DNA of 64,000 bases from Dactylorhiza incarnata (lineage: Eukaryota > Streptophyta > Magnoliopsida > Asparagales > Orchidaceae). The DNA lies in NCBI GenBank assembly GCA_033032865.1, contig JAWHQI010000049.1:8543001-8607000 (forward strand), given 5' to 3'. The notes beneath the pieces are model-generated. The model made no database searches. It had not been told where the DNA came from and was given only the letters and a program-made list of their open reading frames with translations. Positions 34,898 through 47,190 of this stretch are shown piece by piece. Made by a program: the position numbers and the translations under genes. Each line of letters opens with the position of its first letter. Within the stretch, counting starts at the first letter, position 1.

Positions 34898-36250
34898 TCA
34901 TAGTTTATATAGGTGTAGTCAATAATACCTTGAGGGGGGGGGGTGAATAGGTTTTACTTATTTTCTTTGTTTAAACCTAATGTTTCTAGCTGCAGAAAAC
35001 ACAATCATTGAAAGCACACAAGGATGTATAGAGGTTCCTCAAGACCGGGTGTCTTGAGTAGTCCTCTTTCTCCCTTCACCTTTCTAACAGTGAGTTAGAC
35101 AAGGCCACAAACTCCAATCTCAGCTCCTTGAGCTTACACCACAAGTTCCTCAGAACTTCTCAGATCAATAGTGATCCTACCTCAGGCACAGCAACCCTAC
35201 ACTCAGGCTCAACAGCCCTACACTCAGGTTCAACAGCCCTACCCCTCAGGCTCAACAACCCTACACCTCAGGCTCAACAACCCTACACCTCAGGCACAAC
35301 AGCCATACAGCTCAGAGTTATGTAACTCCTACCACTCAGAAATCCCACAGATTTCCTACCTCAGACCTATCAAGAAGTCCTACCACTCAAGCTGTCAACA
35401 CAGCTTTACACACAGGCTCAACAGCCTTTCACTCAGGCAACAATGCCTTACAAAGATATAATAGAGTTTGATCTAGATACAAAAGACAAAAGGTTTACTC
35501 TTAGGTCTTCTGAATCCTTTCTTCAGATCTGAAAACAACAGCTTCAGATTTGTATCACCTTGATCTTCTCCTTCAGCAAAGCAGAAGATCAACTTGCCCT
35601 TCTTGAGTTTGTACAGGAAGAGCTAACTAATCTCCCTTAGAAGATTAACTTCAGCTGCAGAGAACAACTTCAACTGGCTGAAACGTGAATGCTCGATTGC
35701 GGCATACAACAAAGGCTTTTTCAATCGAACAGTACTTGTTATTGTGCCCTAGCTTCTTCTTTTATACCTTTAGAAGGCTTCAACGGCTATATTGATCCTC
35801 CTGACACAGTATGGGTCAGATTGGAGTTGCTTTTCCCTCTCAATTGTCGTTTGCGCCAAAAGCAGATCCCATCAGCACATTTGGATCTGTCTCAGCGGTT
35901 GGGCTGAGACAGCATCCAGTCTCAGCGGTTGGGCTGAGACAGCTTCTAGTCTCAGCGGCAGCTCCAGTCCCCTTCTCAGCGGTTGCTCCAGTCTCCTTCT
36001 CAGTGGATCCGCTGAGATGGCTCCTTATCTCAGAGGTTATAACCCTTCGTCTCAGCGGATCTGCTGAGACAGATCTTCATCTCCTTGTGGATGGTTTCTT
36101 CTCATCTAAGGCCATGTTTGGCCTTTCCTTTTGAGTTACCTGTGCCTGTATATCCTACACAAGTATAGCTTTGTTAAATACAATATGTCATTAGCATTGA
36201 GAGTGATGCCTCTTCAAATCAAGGTAATATTGAGGGTAATATACCCAACA
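34898..36250 (-). repeat. Copia-2 5' LTR
   Basis: 1353 bp. CTCAGCGG words at 35886-36071, TATA box at 35759-35766 on the minus strand. It differs from the 3' LTR by scattered substitutions and a G-run expansion at about 34935. Confidence 0.9.
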
Positions 36251-36255
36251 TTTTG

Positions 36256-36506
36256 GTTGCATGAGAATCTAGCCCTATTTTTTCTTGATTTCTTATTGAT
36301 TATCCTACAAGTTCGTGTGCAAATATGAATGTGTGGATGGATGTGTGAATGTATGAGTATTTGTATAAGTATGTTTACAAGGGACATGATTGCATGTCGT
36401 TTGAAGTTCGCCCTACCCCTAATTATGATGAGGTTATCAAGTACATTGACGATCATTGGGTTTGTGCACCGGAGGTGAAGATATTCAAGTTCGCCATGAC
36501 TAGGAT
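36256..36506 (+). pseudogene. Helitron Rep/helicase gene, left part
   Basis: From about 36337 the frame reads YLYKYVYKGHDCMSFEV, YIDDHWVCAPE and FKFAMTR, the conserved region between the Rep domain and helicase of plant Helitron proteins (KYIYKGHDR..., D.RWICAPEA.WRIF). It is cut at aggat (36502-36506) by the Tat-1 LTR and continues at 56708. Bases 36256-36336 show no certain coding match. Helitrons move as rolling-circle transposons. Confidence 0.8.
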
Positions 36507-37226
36507 TGTACAACCCCGTGTTCGCCCGAGGGAATAAGGTTCGATGATATGCGAATTAGGCTGGAGTTGGCCATCTCGCCACTGAGAAGTCGCGAGAGCC
36601 AGGCAAGGCGAGCCAGGGCGATCTCGCATGGGAGAAGGCGAGGCCTGCCTTGGTTGGACGTCGCTAGAGGGAAGGTGAGCAGGGCCTTCGTGGGCTGCTC
36701 GCCTAGGGAGGGTTCGTGAGCGATGCTCGCGAGGGGACTCACGAGAAATGATAAGAGTGGCGCTCTCGCAGGCTACTTGTCTTGGGGCTAAGGAGGTGAA
36801 ATTACCCTTCTGCCCTTGGTGGGCTACCAGTAGCCCTTCATAACAGCGGAGTTTGGCTGTTAGCAGACCAATTTGAGGTGCGTTTAGTAAAACCAAAAGG
36901 CGGAATCCCGCTATCAGCAGACCTGTTCAGAAAAATTATAAATAAGACCCTAAGGGCACCTTTGGAGAGGACTTCTTTTTTGCTTCTCTCTCCTCAGGTC
37001 ATCTTTGATTAGCATTCTCAGAGCTCTCCAAGGTGCCTGACTATAGTTCTTGGCTTAGGAGAGGAAGCGCTCCACGATCTTTCGGGTGTGTGGTGGGACC
37101 TCCACAATATTGCCAAGGGTCTCGGTTCTAAGTCTTCGGTCAGATTGCTCTGAGGGATCAGTAAGCGTAAGTTGCAACCGTCTTTGGGGCCCGAACTCCT
37201 CGTTGGGCCGAATCCTGGTTCCAACA
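36507..37226 (+). repeat. Tat-1 5' LTR
   Basis: TGTACAACCCCG...GGTTCCAACA, 720 bp. CTCGC/GCGAG words are dense at 36575-36775, and a TATA box (attataaataag) lies at about 36934-36946. Confidence 0.9.
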
Positions 37227-37757
37227 TTTTTTGTGCGGTGAGCGTGGAAAGCAGCTGGTGCAAGAAAGTTCCAAGGAAGCAGCATGGCGGGAGATGAAGA
37301 GCAGGGTGATGAGTTTGGCGGCTCGCATCCAGCGGTGACGCTGGGAATGTTCGCGGACCTCGGGAGAGATGTCCTCGAGAGCATCGGTCTCGCCTTCGCA
37401 GCGGTGCGAAGCGAGTTGGTGACCCCAGCACCTCAGGTGCTCCCCCCTCCAGGGGTCGGCAAGTGTGCCCCAGGGTGAAGGGCAGGGAAGGAGGTGGCAG
37501 GAGCGGGGAGAGATCTCTTCGGGCGAGACCTCTTTGCCAGCCCAGTAAGCGCCTCACCGGCAGGTCCGGTCCCAGCAAGCGCTGCTCCAGCGAGCGCTGC
37601 TCCGGCAAGCACAGCCCAGGCGAGCACGGCTCTGGTGAGATCGGGCCTTGCGAGAGAAGTCATAGGATGAGCCGAGCAGGAGTGGACCGCAAGCAGGAGC
37701 AGTCCTTTTTGCGAGCTGGTGCTTTCCGCACTAGTCCCGGAAGGGTTCAGGGAGTGG
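37227..37757 (+). other. Tat-1 leader region
   Basis: Between the 5' LTR and the solo LTR. A short frame from ATG 37284 (MAGDEEQGDEFGG...) is GC-rich and could be the start of gag or a leader ORF. Around 37560-37640 there are several cagcaagcgctgctcc-like repeats. No clear PBS was recognised. Confidence 0.4.
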
Positions 37758-37762
37758 GATAG

Positions 37763-39076
37763 TGTTGGGGAATGATTTATCTTAACCCCTAGAAATGAGT
37801 AGAATATGTATTCTCAGAGTGAAAAATTAGTTTAAGTAAATATGCATCGAATAGTAATCGACGCAACGTCAAAGTGTAGTCGACGTATCTCTCATACTGA
37901 GTCGAAGTATTTCTAAACAGAATTCGACGTAACCAAAGTCGACGTAACTCTGATTTCTAGTCGACGCACCTCTGTCGACGCTCTTTCCATATTTTCTTCT
38001 CGACGTCTAGCGAGGCTGAAATCAATGCTTACGTCGAATAGTAATCGACGCACGTCGAATAGTAATCGACGCACGTCGATTTCTGTGATAGATTCAAAAA
38101 CACGTCAGATCTCTTTCCTTCTTTCTGTAGATCTGAATTTTATGGAATTATATTATTCTTTTCTAGCCGTTCTGAATCAATCTTTCCTTCTAAATGATTC
38201 TTGGCTAATTTGATTAAGATTATTATGGACATTATTTGAAAATAGAATGATCTTTTTCCTTCTACAGATATAATTATTATGGAAACTTTTCACTCTTACT
38301 ATTTCTCCGACTGCTAATTGATTATTCTCCTATAGCAATATTTTGAATAAACAGAGCTATAAATACACAATGAGGTCGGCAAAGAAAAAGAAGAAGTGAT
38401 CCACTCCATCCATTTGAAAAAGTGGAAAAGCTCCCAAGTGAAAAGTGAGAAAGCTGAGAAAAGTGAAAGAGTTCTGCAGCAAAGAAAAAACTTTCTTCTC
38501 CTCCTTCTAAAGCCATACTGCTGCCATTTCTGAAAGCTCTCACTGAAAGAGAAAAAGGCCTACAATATCCTTCTCACTATAGAAGAGAGATTTCAAATTC
38601 ACTATACTTGTGCTTCCAATCTTCTTGCTAGGAAGAAGATTCTTTCTTGCTTCAATTGTTTTTCTTCTACTTCTTCTTCTTATTCTTATTTCATTTTCAA
38701 ATTGTGTAAAAGAGTTTTTAGAATCTCTCTTCAAAAATTTCAGTTGTAGTGGTTCTAAGAGTCTCCTTGTCAAAAGACTCAGGCTGGTTCTAAGAGTCTC
38801 CTTATCAAAAGACTCAGTGCAAGATAGTGAATTCCTACCAAGGGGGTAGAAGAGTTGACTACCCAAAGTTTGGGGAACCACTATATTTCTTTGTGTTGTG
38901 CTGTGATTTTCTTTTTGCTATTTCTTTATTTATTTGCTTAATTCTTGTTGGTGTGTGGGAAGCTTAAATCTGTGAATATTACACACATATATATTTATTA
39001 ACTTTGCACAAAATATTTTTAAATCTCTATTCACCCCCCTCTAGAGAATTCTAGTGATGCTAACTGTGCACTTTCA
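37763..39076 (+). repeat. Copia-E solo LTR nested in Tat-1
   Basis: TGTTGGGGAATG...GCACTTTCA, 1314 bp, flanked by gatag at 37758-37762 and 39077-39081. Word cluster of GTCGAC/CGTCGA units at about 37845-38090, including a tandem repeat of cgtcgaatagtaatcgacgca; TATA box gctataaatac at about 38357. It ends with tattcacccccctctagagaattctagtg, a Copia-like U5. No internal sequence remains, so it is a solo LTR. Confidence 0.9.
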
Positions 39077-39081
39077 GATAG

Positions 39082-40240
39082 GGTCTACTACTGCGGTAAA
39101 GATGACCCTGTACAGCACTTGCAGTCGTTCGAGGACTCGGTCTCCATCCAACCGATGTCAGATGCTTTCAAGTGTCGACTGTTCGCCGTCACTCTAAAGG
39201 AAAAGGCTAGGGACTGGTTCCATCAACTCCCAGCCGGGTCAATCTACCAGTTCAAGGACTTGCATTGAGGCTTCTTGTTGTGCTTATCAACTTTGAAGAA
39301 AAGGAAGAGGGATGTTGAATCGCTCTTCAAGGTCAAGCAGGAACCGGGGGAGTCGATGGCCCATTACGCGGACCAGTTCTAGGAGGAGGTTCTGCATACC
39401 CAGGAGATGTCAGGGGTTTCCCTACAACTCGCCTTCACGGTAGGGTTGAGGGAGATTTTTTTCAAGATGAGCTTGAAGAGGAAGGCCCCCGTATCCTACG
39501 AGGAGTTGATGGAGAGGGTGGCGGAGGAGATTGAAGGAGAGGAGGCTAATCCATAGCTCACTAAGAGGCTAGCAAAGCTCAGTGAGCCAGCAGTCAAGCA
39601 GCAGGAAGTGCGAAGAAGAGAAGAGCCCAAGGCCCCGGAGGTGGGGTGGAGGCATCAAGGCGGAGGAGCGCAGGTTCAAGGAAGGGGTTACACCCCGGGA
39701 GAGGGTAACTTCAAGGGGGGTCAGAAAAGACCCCACCAGTTGGGATGGAGACAGGGTCCAAGGAAGATGCCTCCCCTGCCTCAGCAGACCATGACAATCA
39801 GGTGAGGGAGAGGAGGAAGAGGAAGGATATAGGGAGCAGGAGCAGGAGCGGGAGCAGGAATGAGAAGGAGTAATAGGGGGTTGAGCCCGAGAGGGGGGGG
39901 TGGCGTTGCCTTATTGTGACTTCCATCAGGAGGAGGGACATGCAACGGTCACCTTCCCAGAGTTCCTAGAGGCAAGAGAAGCCAGGGCACCGACACCGCA
40001 GGAACAACGGCAGTGAGTATTGAGGAGGTCCTGCCTCAGGATGAGGAGGATGAGAGGTGTGAAGAGCGGGCCGATGTGGGAGCCTGAGGGGGGATCGAGG
40101 TGATCCATGTGGGAGTAGGGATTGAGGCGACCCGGAAGGCCAGCCTCCATACTATATACCATCGTAGCGTGGCTTTGACGTCCCTATCCATGCCCCCAGC
40201 GGAGAAGGTCTCATTTAATCAGAAGGACATGTCGGGTCAT
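39082..40240 (+). pseudogene. Tat-1 gag and start of protease
   Basis: Reads DPVQHLQSFEDSVSIQPMSD, KARDWFHQLPAGSI and (after a stop near 39268) the remainder of a retrotransposon gag core, with more stops near 39390 and 39555, then a Gly/Arg/Gln-rich nucleocapsid-like part (39600-39805). After 40070 it reads VIHVGVGIE...VSFNQKDMSGH, the segment that precedes the protease in Tat elements. It is cut at gtcat (40236-40240) by the Athila LTR. Confidence 0.75.
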
Positions 40241-41698
40241 TGATGAGTCCCATTTATATACACATTTATGGGCTCATCTGGGCCAATTATCTAGTCTATG
40301 CACTACAATTTAGGGATGTTTTTATTCATATTCGTTAATCCATGCTAAGTGCACTCTTAGGCCCGTTGTGGTGTGCGTATGCGCTCCATGTTATTGGGGG
40401 TAAGCACATGGTGCTCCCCAATCCTTTTTCTTTGTTTGATTGGTGCTGGAGATGTATTCCCAGCTGGATTATTGTGCTTGCAGGTGGTTGGATCATCTCC
40501 TTTTTACCCAGAATTCATGAATGTGTATATCGCACGGTCGTGCATTTTCTTGATGCACGGACGACTGCAGTCATGCTCTTTCATCTGGGGAGAAAACTGG
40601 TGATCTGAATTTGATCGTGCATTTTACGCACGGGCGGATTCGCCCGTGCATGAAGGAATCGCACAATCACCCTGTTTAGCCTTGTTTTTAGCCAATTTGA
40701 ATTTGTCCGTGCGTTTTTACTCACGTGCGGATTTGCCTGTGCGTGAGTAAAATGCACGGGCGCGACTGCTTCTTCCCCAAGTCTATTTTTATCGTAAATA
40801 ATGCACGGGCAGCGCACGGCCGTGCGTTCGCCCGTGCGTGACCAAAAATCTGGTTGTTTCGTATTTAAGGCAGAGAATCAGCTGCAGCTCGGGGAGGACG
40901 ATTCCCCTCACGGGAAAAGCTAGAGAAGCCCGCCATTTTCACTCTTTCCACCCTAGGAGACCACATCCAGTGATCTCCTCCACCATACTTCCATCTGGGA
41001 TCGTTTGCAAGCTTTCTCCACCACGAGTTCAAGCATTCTTCATCTTGGAGACCATAGAAGTGTTGTAGATCGCTGGAGAAGTGACAGCCTCCTTCGAGTC
41101 TGCACACCATCTGAGGCCCGAGCCCGGAGAGAGCCTGACAACCTCTCATTCCGGCCGAGAACCCAAGATACGGTGACATCTTCTGTTGGGTCCTTTCTAA
41201 ACCTTGAGCTTGTGCTTCTTTTAGTGTTGTTGTAATGAACTCTTGTTAGATTAATGTTATAGATCCTTTGTTTGATGTTCATGTGCAATGATGCTATGGT
41301 TGTCAGAATCGCTTTACTTTTCATTATCATATTCTGAGTTGCTTGCGTGTGAAGCCATCTAGCAATTGCTAGTGGTGATGTTGGCGAAGAGGTGAATACG
41401 ACCCTCACAAAACCTCGCTCTGTGGTCATTTCACCCATTTACCGAAGCGCGGCATCGCGGCCGCTGCACTCACCCCCACTTTGCGAACCGGTGCTTTCGA
41501 CCCGCATTTATTTCATTTCTGCAATAGCTTAGGACACCAATCACAACGCCCTTTGTTCTTACTTTCTTCGCTCGCGTAACAATTGACTCACAACGCAATT
41601 CATTCACCATATCCTGCATTCCTCAAGAGATCGACATTCGGGGAAACTATTCCCATAATTATTACTTGACAGCGACCGGTGCACTTGCCGAACACGCA
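40241..41698 (+). repeat. Athila-like 5' LTR
   Basis: 1458 bp. GCACGGGCG/CGCCCGTGC words cluster at about 40530-40850 (for example gcacgggcggattcgcccgtgc), directly before TATA-like gtatttaaggc (40861). Confidence 0.8.
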
Positions 41699-41892
41699 TC
41701 AAGTTTTTGGTGTCATTGTCGGAGAACTGCAGGCGTGATCAATTCGTGTTGTGAAAATCGTTGCAAGAGACATTATCTTATCTCTCCTCGTCTGCCTCTA
41801 TTATTTTCAAAAGTTTTTTTTAGATGCGCACATTGTGTTGCTTGCATTCTTTTAGTTGTGCGCTAATCCATTGTCTTGCAAGCAAGTCTATC

Positions 41893-43213
41893 ATGACTTC
41901 TATCCAGCAACATATCTATCAGGGAAGTTTGAACGATCTCAGGATTCAGGCACGAACAAATAATCATGCGTCAGAGATCTCCACTGACATCATTGAGTTT
42001 ATATCTGAGAATTGCAAATTCAGCAGGGATAAAAATGAAGATGCAGTACACCATGTGCAGGGATTCTTAGAAATCTATTACATGTGTATATTCAATGGAG
42101 TCAAAAATGACCAACAAAAGATCCTGGCATTTTCATTCTCTCTGCATGATAAAGCTAAAAGCTGGTACTGGGATACCCGGAAGAGTGAGACAACTTCTTG
42201 GAAGCAGTTTGAAGGGAGGTTCCTGTATGATTTTCAACACCGCGCGCGAGTTATGGATAGATACAAGGAACTTATTGCCTTCGGTCAGGGAAAGGAAGAG
42301 ACATTAGTCGACGCATGGGAGCGTTTTCAATCCTTACACAGGGAATGTTACCGAGAGGACCTGTCAGAAGACTTTCTAATTCAGATTTTTTTATTTTGGC
42401 GTATCGGACAGATTCTGTTTGGTATTTGATGTCGCAGCTGGAGGCGCCTTGTTTAATAAGTCGGGGAAGGACGCCTGGGAAATAGTTGTGAATATAGTGC
42501 AGACTAGTCAGCATTGGAGCCACTCTACTCATCCTCCCAGCACTGTTTAAGTTAACGCAATAACACTTAATGGAGCAGTGGAATGTCTGCCATCATAGCA
42601 GACGGGGCTGTTTATTACTTTCATGGTCGATATGCTGCGCAAAATGAATGACCAGTACGCAGCAATCCAGCAGCTCCACTCTACTATTAGTACTCTCGCA
42701 GATGCTGTTTCTGGGATTGTGGGTCAGCAGCCCGATTCTGTGAACACCATGAAGTTAAGAAGTGGCAGAAGTGTAAAAAACTCCCCACGACGGGAAACAC
42801 CTGCACGACAGGAACCACTTGTGAATCTTACGGACAGGCTTAATGCAGATGCGGCAGGGGAGCCAACTCCTATCCCTATTGTGTCGGATTCTGCGAGCGT
42901 GGCACAACCCTGGAAAAGTATTGTTAACCCTCCATTTCCTCACAGATTACAGAATGAGAAGTCTGAGAAGCAATTTCGCAGAAACCTGGAAATGATCAAA
43001 GGAGTGCAAGTAAGAATACCGTTGATTGAGGCCATCTCCCAGATACTGAGTTACTCTAAATTCTTGAAAAACCTGATTTCGAAGCGGAAAGTGCTGGAGG
43101 ACCTCAAAACCATTGATCTCACTGAGGAGTGCTCCGCCCTCATCACCGATGTCCCTACAAAGTGTAAGGACCCTGACAGCTTTACTATTCCTTGCAGAAT
43201 TGGTCACCGCTGA
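41893..43213 (+). pseudogene. Athila-like gag
   Basis: Starts MTSIQQHIYQGSLNDLRI at 41893 and contains the gag core (KAKSWYWDTRKSETTSWKQF; FQHRARVMDRY). A frameshift near 42390 and stops near 42550 and 42600 break it. The distal part (42623-43213) has the segment FPHRLQNEKSEKQFRRNLEM and EECSALITDVPTKCKDPDSF that joins gag to protease in Athila elements. A terminal TGA lies at 43211-43213. Confidence 0.8.
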
Positions 43214-46200
43214 TTCGGTCAGGCACTCTGTGATCTAGGAACCTCAATCAATCTAATGCCGCTTTCCATCTTTCAAGAGCTAGGTGCTGGGACCTTGAAG
43301 CCGACGCAAGTGATGCTACAGCTAGCTGACAGATTGATCAAGAAACCGGCCGGGATAGTGGAAGACCTTACCATAGTGGTTAATGACCTCGCCTTTCCAG
43401 CTGATTTCGTCATCCTCGACATGAAGGATGATGCTTGAGTCCCTATTATCTTGGGGCGTCCCTTTCTCGCGACGGCTCGTGCCATCATTAACGTGGAGCA
43501 GGGGGAGCTCACTCTCAGATTGGGACAGGACGCCATATCTTTTAATGTTCACAATCCGGCACAACTGTTTGAGATCACAGACTGCGAACCGACAGAGCCG
43601 ACCGAAGAATTGGATAGTCAGTTTGATATGAGTTCGGAGGAGTGCGAGACTTTTTGGCAGCAAGATGGCATGGGCAATGAAGGTTCACCCTCGGACAAGT
43701 CCGAGGATCTGCATCCGATTAGAGAATCATTTATTGTGTCATCGGATTCGAACACCTCTCCAGCTCTCAAACAATTACCTGACTCTCTGAAATATGTCTT
43801 CCTAGGAGAAAATACCACGCACCCAGTGATTATTTCTACAACTTTGTCTGTGATCGGCGAAGCTGCGTTGGTGAGTGTGCTAAGAAAATTCCAAAGAGTC
43901 TTCGGACGTTCCCTTGCCGATATTAAGGGAATTAGCCCCACCGTCTGCATGCATAAGATCCTTCTTGAAGATCAGTACAAGTCGACGGCTCAACCCCAAA
44001 GGCGGCTGAACCCGAAGATGCAAGAGGTAGTGAAGGCAGAAGTGATAAAGCTTTTGGATGCTGGCATTATCTACCCAATTAGCGATAGCAAGTGGGTCAG
44101 CCCAGTTCAGGTAATGCCAAAGAAGGTAGGGATCACCATCGTCGCCAACGAGAAAAATGAGTTACTACCTACCCGAATGATTACTGGATGGAGGGTCTGC
44201 ATCGACTACCGCAAACTAAATAACGCTACGCGCAAGGACCATTTTCCACTCCCTTTCATTGATCAGATGTTAGAGAAGTTGGCAGGGCAAGACTATTACT
44301 GTTTTCTGGATGGGTACTTCCGGTACAATCAAATATTAATCGACCCTGTTGATCAGGACAAAACGACATTCACTTGCCCTTCCGGTACCTTCACATTTAA
44401 GAGAATGCCATTTGGACTCTGCAATGCTCCTACAACTTTTCAACGATGCATGCTCACAATCTTCGCTGACATGGTGGGAGAATTCCTTGAAGTCTTCATG
44501 GATGATTTCATTTTATTCGGTAGCATCTTCGACTCGTGCCTCGCCAATCTAGACAAGACCTTGAAGCGGTGTGAGGACACCAACCTCATCTTGAATTGGA
44601 AAAAATGCCATTTTATGGTGCGTGAAGGAATCGTGTTGAGGCATAAGGTTTCCCTCCAGGGGCTTGAGGTGGATCAGGTGAAGGTTAGTGTTATCAAGAA
44701 CCTTCCTCCACTGTCTTCTGTGAAGGGTGTCCGTAGCTTTCTCGGACACGTGGGATTCTATCGGAGGTTTATTAAGGATTTCTCATCCATTTCGAAACCT
44801 CTTTCTCACTTGCTAGACAAGGATGTCCCATTCTACTTCGATAAAGCTTGTATGCAAGCCTTTAAAACCTTACGGGGGCAACTTATCTCCGCCCTGATCT
44901 TGGTGGCACCTGACTGGAGTTTGCCATTCGTGATCATGTGCGATGCAAGTGACGTGGTCGTGGGGGCAGTGCTTGGTCAAAAGAATGACAATACCTTTTA
45001 CACCATTGCGTTTGCCAGTCGAACTCTCAATAATGCTCAAGCAAACTACACCACCACGGAGAAAGAAATGCTAGCTGTGATCTTCGCCTTCGAGAAATTT
45101 CACTCCTACTTGGTGCTGTCCAAAGTAATAGTGTACACAGATCATGCCGCAATTAGGTACCTATTCAACAAGAAAGAGGCCAAACCGCACTTAACCCGCT
45201 GGATTCTACTTCTGCAAGAGTATGATTTGGAAATCAAAGATAAGAAGGGGGTGGAGAATGTAATCTCCGATCACTTGTCGCGTCTGGAGAATGACAAGAC
45301 GGCTGATGCTTCAAACAGCAAAGAGGAGGAAACAACCGATTATTTTCCGGACGAGAAGCTATTCGCAATCACTACGCATCCTTCAACAACCCCATGGTAC
45401 GCTAATATCGCAAATTATCTTGCGTGTAAAACTTTCTCTCCCGATCAGTCACCGCAGCAGAGACGGAAGTTGTCCTCTGACTCAAAACACTATTTATGGG
45501 AAGATCCACTCTTATTTCACATATGCAGCGACGGGATTATCAGGCGCTGCGTTCCAGAAGCTGAGTTCCAGTCTATTCTGCAACACTGCCATGACAGAGA
45601 AGCTGGTGGGCACTTTGGGGCTGCTAGGATAGCACGAAATGTCTTACAATGCGGATTATTTTGGCCGACTCTCTTCAGGGATGCTCATGTCTACGTCACC
45701 AAGTGCGACGAGTGCCAGAGGACTGGAAACATCTCCCGGCGTGACGAGATGACCCTTAATAATATGCTAGTTTGTGAACCCTTCGGCGTTTTGGGGATAG
45801 ACTTTATGGTCCCGTTCCCAATGTCTCATGGTAAGCAATACATCATTGTGGCGGTTGATTACGTCTCAAAATGGGTGGAAGCCGAGGCAGTTGCCACAAA
45901 TGATGCCAGCACGGTGCTACATTTTATCCATAAGAATATCTTCTCCGGGTTCGGAACGCTGAGAACTATTATCATCGATGGAGGGAGCCATTTCTGCAAC
46001 AAGCAGTTCTTGCAGCTCATGAAGAAATTTGGGGTCCTTCACAAGATCTCATTAGCTTACCACCCCCAAACGTGCGGACAAGTAGAAGTATCTAACCGTG
46101 AGCTCAAAAAAATAATCGAAAAATCTATACATTCAAACAGGAAGGAGTGGTCCAAAAAGGTTGACGACGCATTGTGGGCTTACAGGACTGCCTTCAAAAC

Positions 46201-46696
46201 ACCTATCGGCATGACCCCCTTTCAATTGGTTTATGGGAAGGCATGCCACTTGCCAGTGGAGCTGGAGCATAAAGCCCTTTGGGCGACTAAACTGTTGAAC
46301 ATGGACATTGGATCTGCAGCAGATAAGCGTCGTTCTCTGCTTAATGAACTAGATGAGCTTAGGCATTTGCCTATGAGAATGCTCGCATCTATAAAGAGAA
46401 AACAAAAAAATGGCATGATCGGCACATCATTCCTAAGGAGTTCAAGATTGGGGATCAAGTGCTGCTTTACAACTCCCAGCTCCGCCTCTTTCCAGGGAAG
46501 TTAAAGTCTAGGTAGAGCGGCCCTTTCTTGGTAACTGACGTTTCTCCTTTTGGCGCCATCGAAATATCAGGGGACAATGGAGACAAGTTTAAGGTCAACA
46601 AGCATCAATTGAAGTTATACGATGGCGCTGCTATAAACAAGGAGTGTCATTTGTTAACACTTGGAGATGTGCACTACAATAGTGTTTATAGCTGAT
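43214..46696 (+). pseudogene. Athila-like protease-pol
   Basis: Protease: LCDLGTSINLMPLSIF (about 43230) and VILDMKDDA, interrupted by TGA at 43436-43438, then [35 protein letters not shown] and [11 protein letters not shown] (about 44490-44520). RNase [18 protein letters not shown]. Integrase: H..H/C..C finger (CDECQRTG), D in [11 protein letters not shown] in IIDGGSHF, E in [10 protein letters not shown]. The frame is open from 43439 to 46504. The integrase C-terminus (WSGPFLVTDVSPFGAIE-like) continues in another frame to about 46696 after a shift near 46500. No chromodomain, as expected for Athila. Confidence 0.9.
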
Positions 46697-47190
46697 TTTA
46701 TTTTTCATATTCTGTGAACTTTCCTGGTGAATTGTTCTTTAAAATTTCTGCGTTGTGTGAACTATGATAATACAGGTATTTGGTCCAGCTTAAGGACAAT
46801 AAACAAAAGCACTGCCGGGAGACAACCCACTTCTTTTGTACTTTTATTTCTCTATCATGCTTTTAGTTCAGTTTTTCTGTATTGTGTTTGCTTGTAGTCG
46901 TCTTGCTTGCAGGTATTTGGCAAACCCGGATTTTTCTTCATAACAAACACCGCACTTCTGGCATGCTTATTCGTGAGCATAGGTCCACTCTACCCCTATT
47001 ATATTTATTCATGAATTCTCTATTTTATATGGTTTTGATCAAGTCTGGGGGAGAGATCAGTTATGCACGTTCACACACTTTGCATAGTATGTTAGAATGT
47101 GCTGAGTTAGGATTTTAATTTTGTTGCACACATTTGCACTTAGTTCATGCGCACTTGATCACACACACTTATTGCCGTGAACACCATCTC
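46697..47190 (+). other. Athila-like 3' non-coding region
   Basis: No open gene of note. Contains tgccgggagacaaccca and a purine tract (ctgggggagagatc, about 47044-47057) characteristic of the pol-to-LTR interval of this lineage. Ends at the junction with Tat-1. Confidence 0.6.

Larger units (their letters stand above)
22312..36250 (-). mobile_element. Copia-2: full-length SIRE-like Ty1/copia element with env-position gene
   Basis: 13,939 bp including a nested solo LTR. LTRs at 22312-23656 and 34898-36250 are near-identical with visible small differences, flanked by the 5-bp duplication ttttg (22307-22311 and 36251-36255). The PBS (TGGTATCAGAG, initiator tRNA-Met type) follows the 5' LTR and the PPT precedes the 3' LTR. 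Order on the minus strand: 5' LTR, gag (broken), pol (open), internal promoter, spliced env-position gene (open), 3' LTR. Open pol plus matching TSDs indicate a fairly recent insertion. Sirevirus assignment comes from the linker motif, PBS and env-position gene. Confidence 0.9.
40241..47190 (+). mobile_element. Athila-like Ty3 element nested in Tat-1, 3' LTR missing
   Basis: 5' LTR 40241-41698 (TGATGAGTCCC...ACACGCA), PBS-like tggtgtcattgtcgg at 41708, gag, protease, pol, and the typical Athila post-pol segment with tgccgggagacaaccca (46816) and tctgggggagagatc (47043). No second LTR follows. Sequence changes to Tat-1 near 47190, past the Tat protease active site, so the 3' LTR and adjoining Tat sequence were lost together. 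The exact right edge is uncertain. Confidence 0.85.

Noticed and set aside
36453..37663. Several minus-strand frames in and after the Tat-1 5' LTR
   Set aside because: GC-rich shadows; similar frames recur in the 3' LTR (56106-56378) with no domain.
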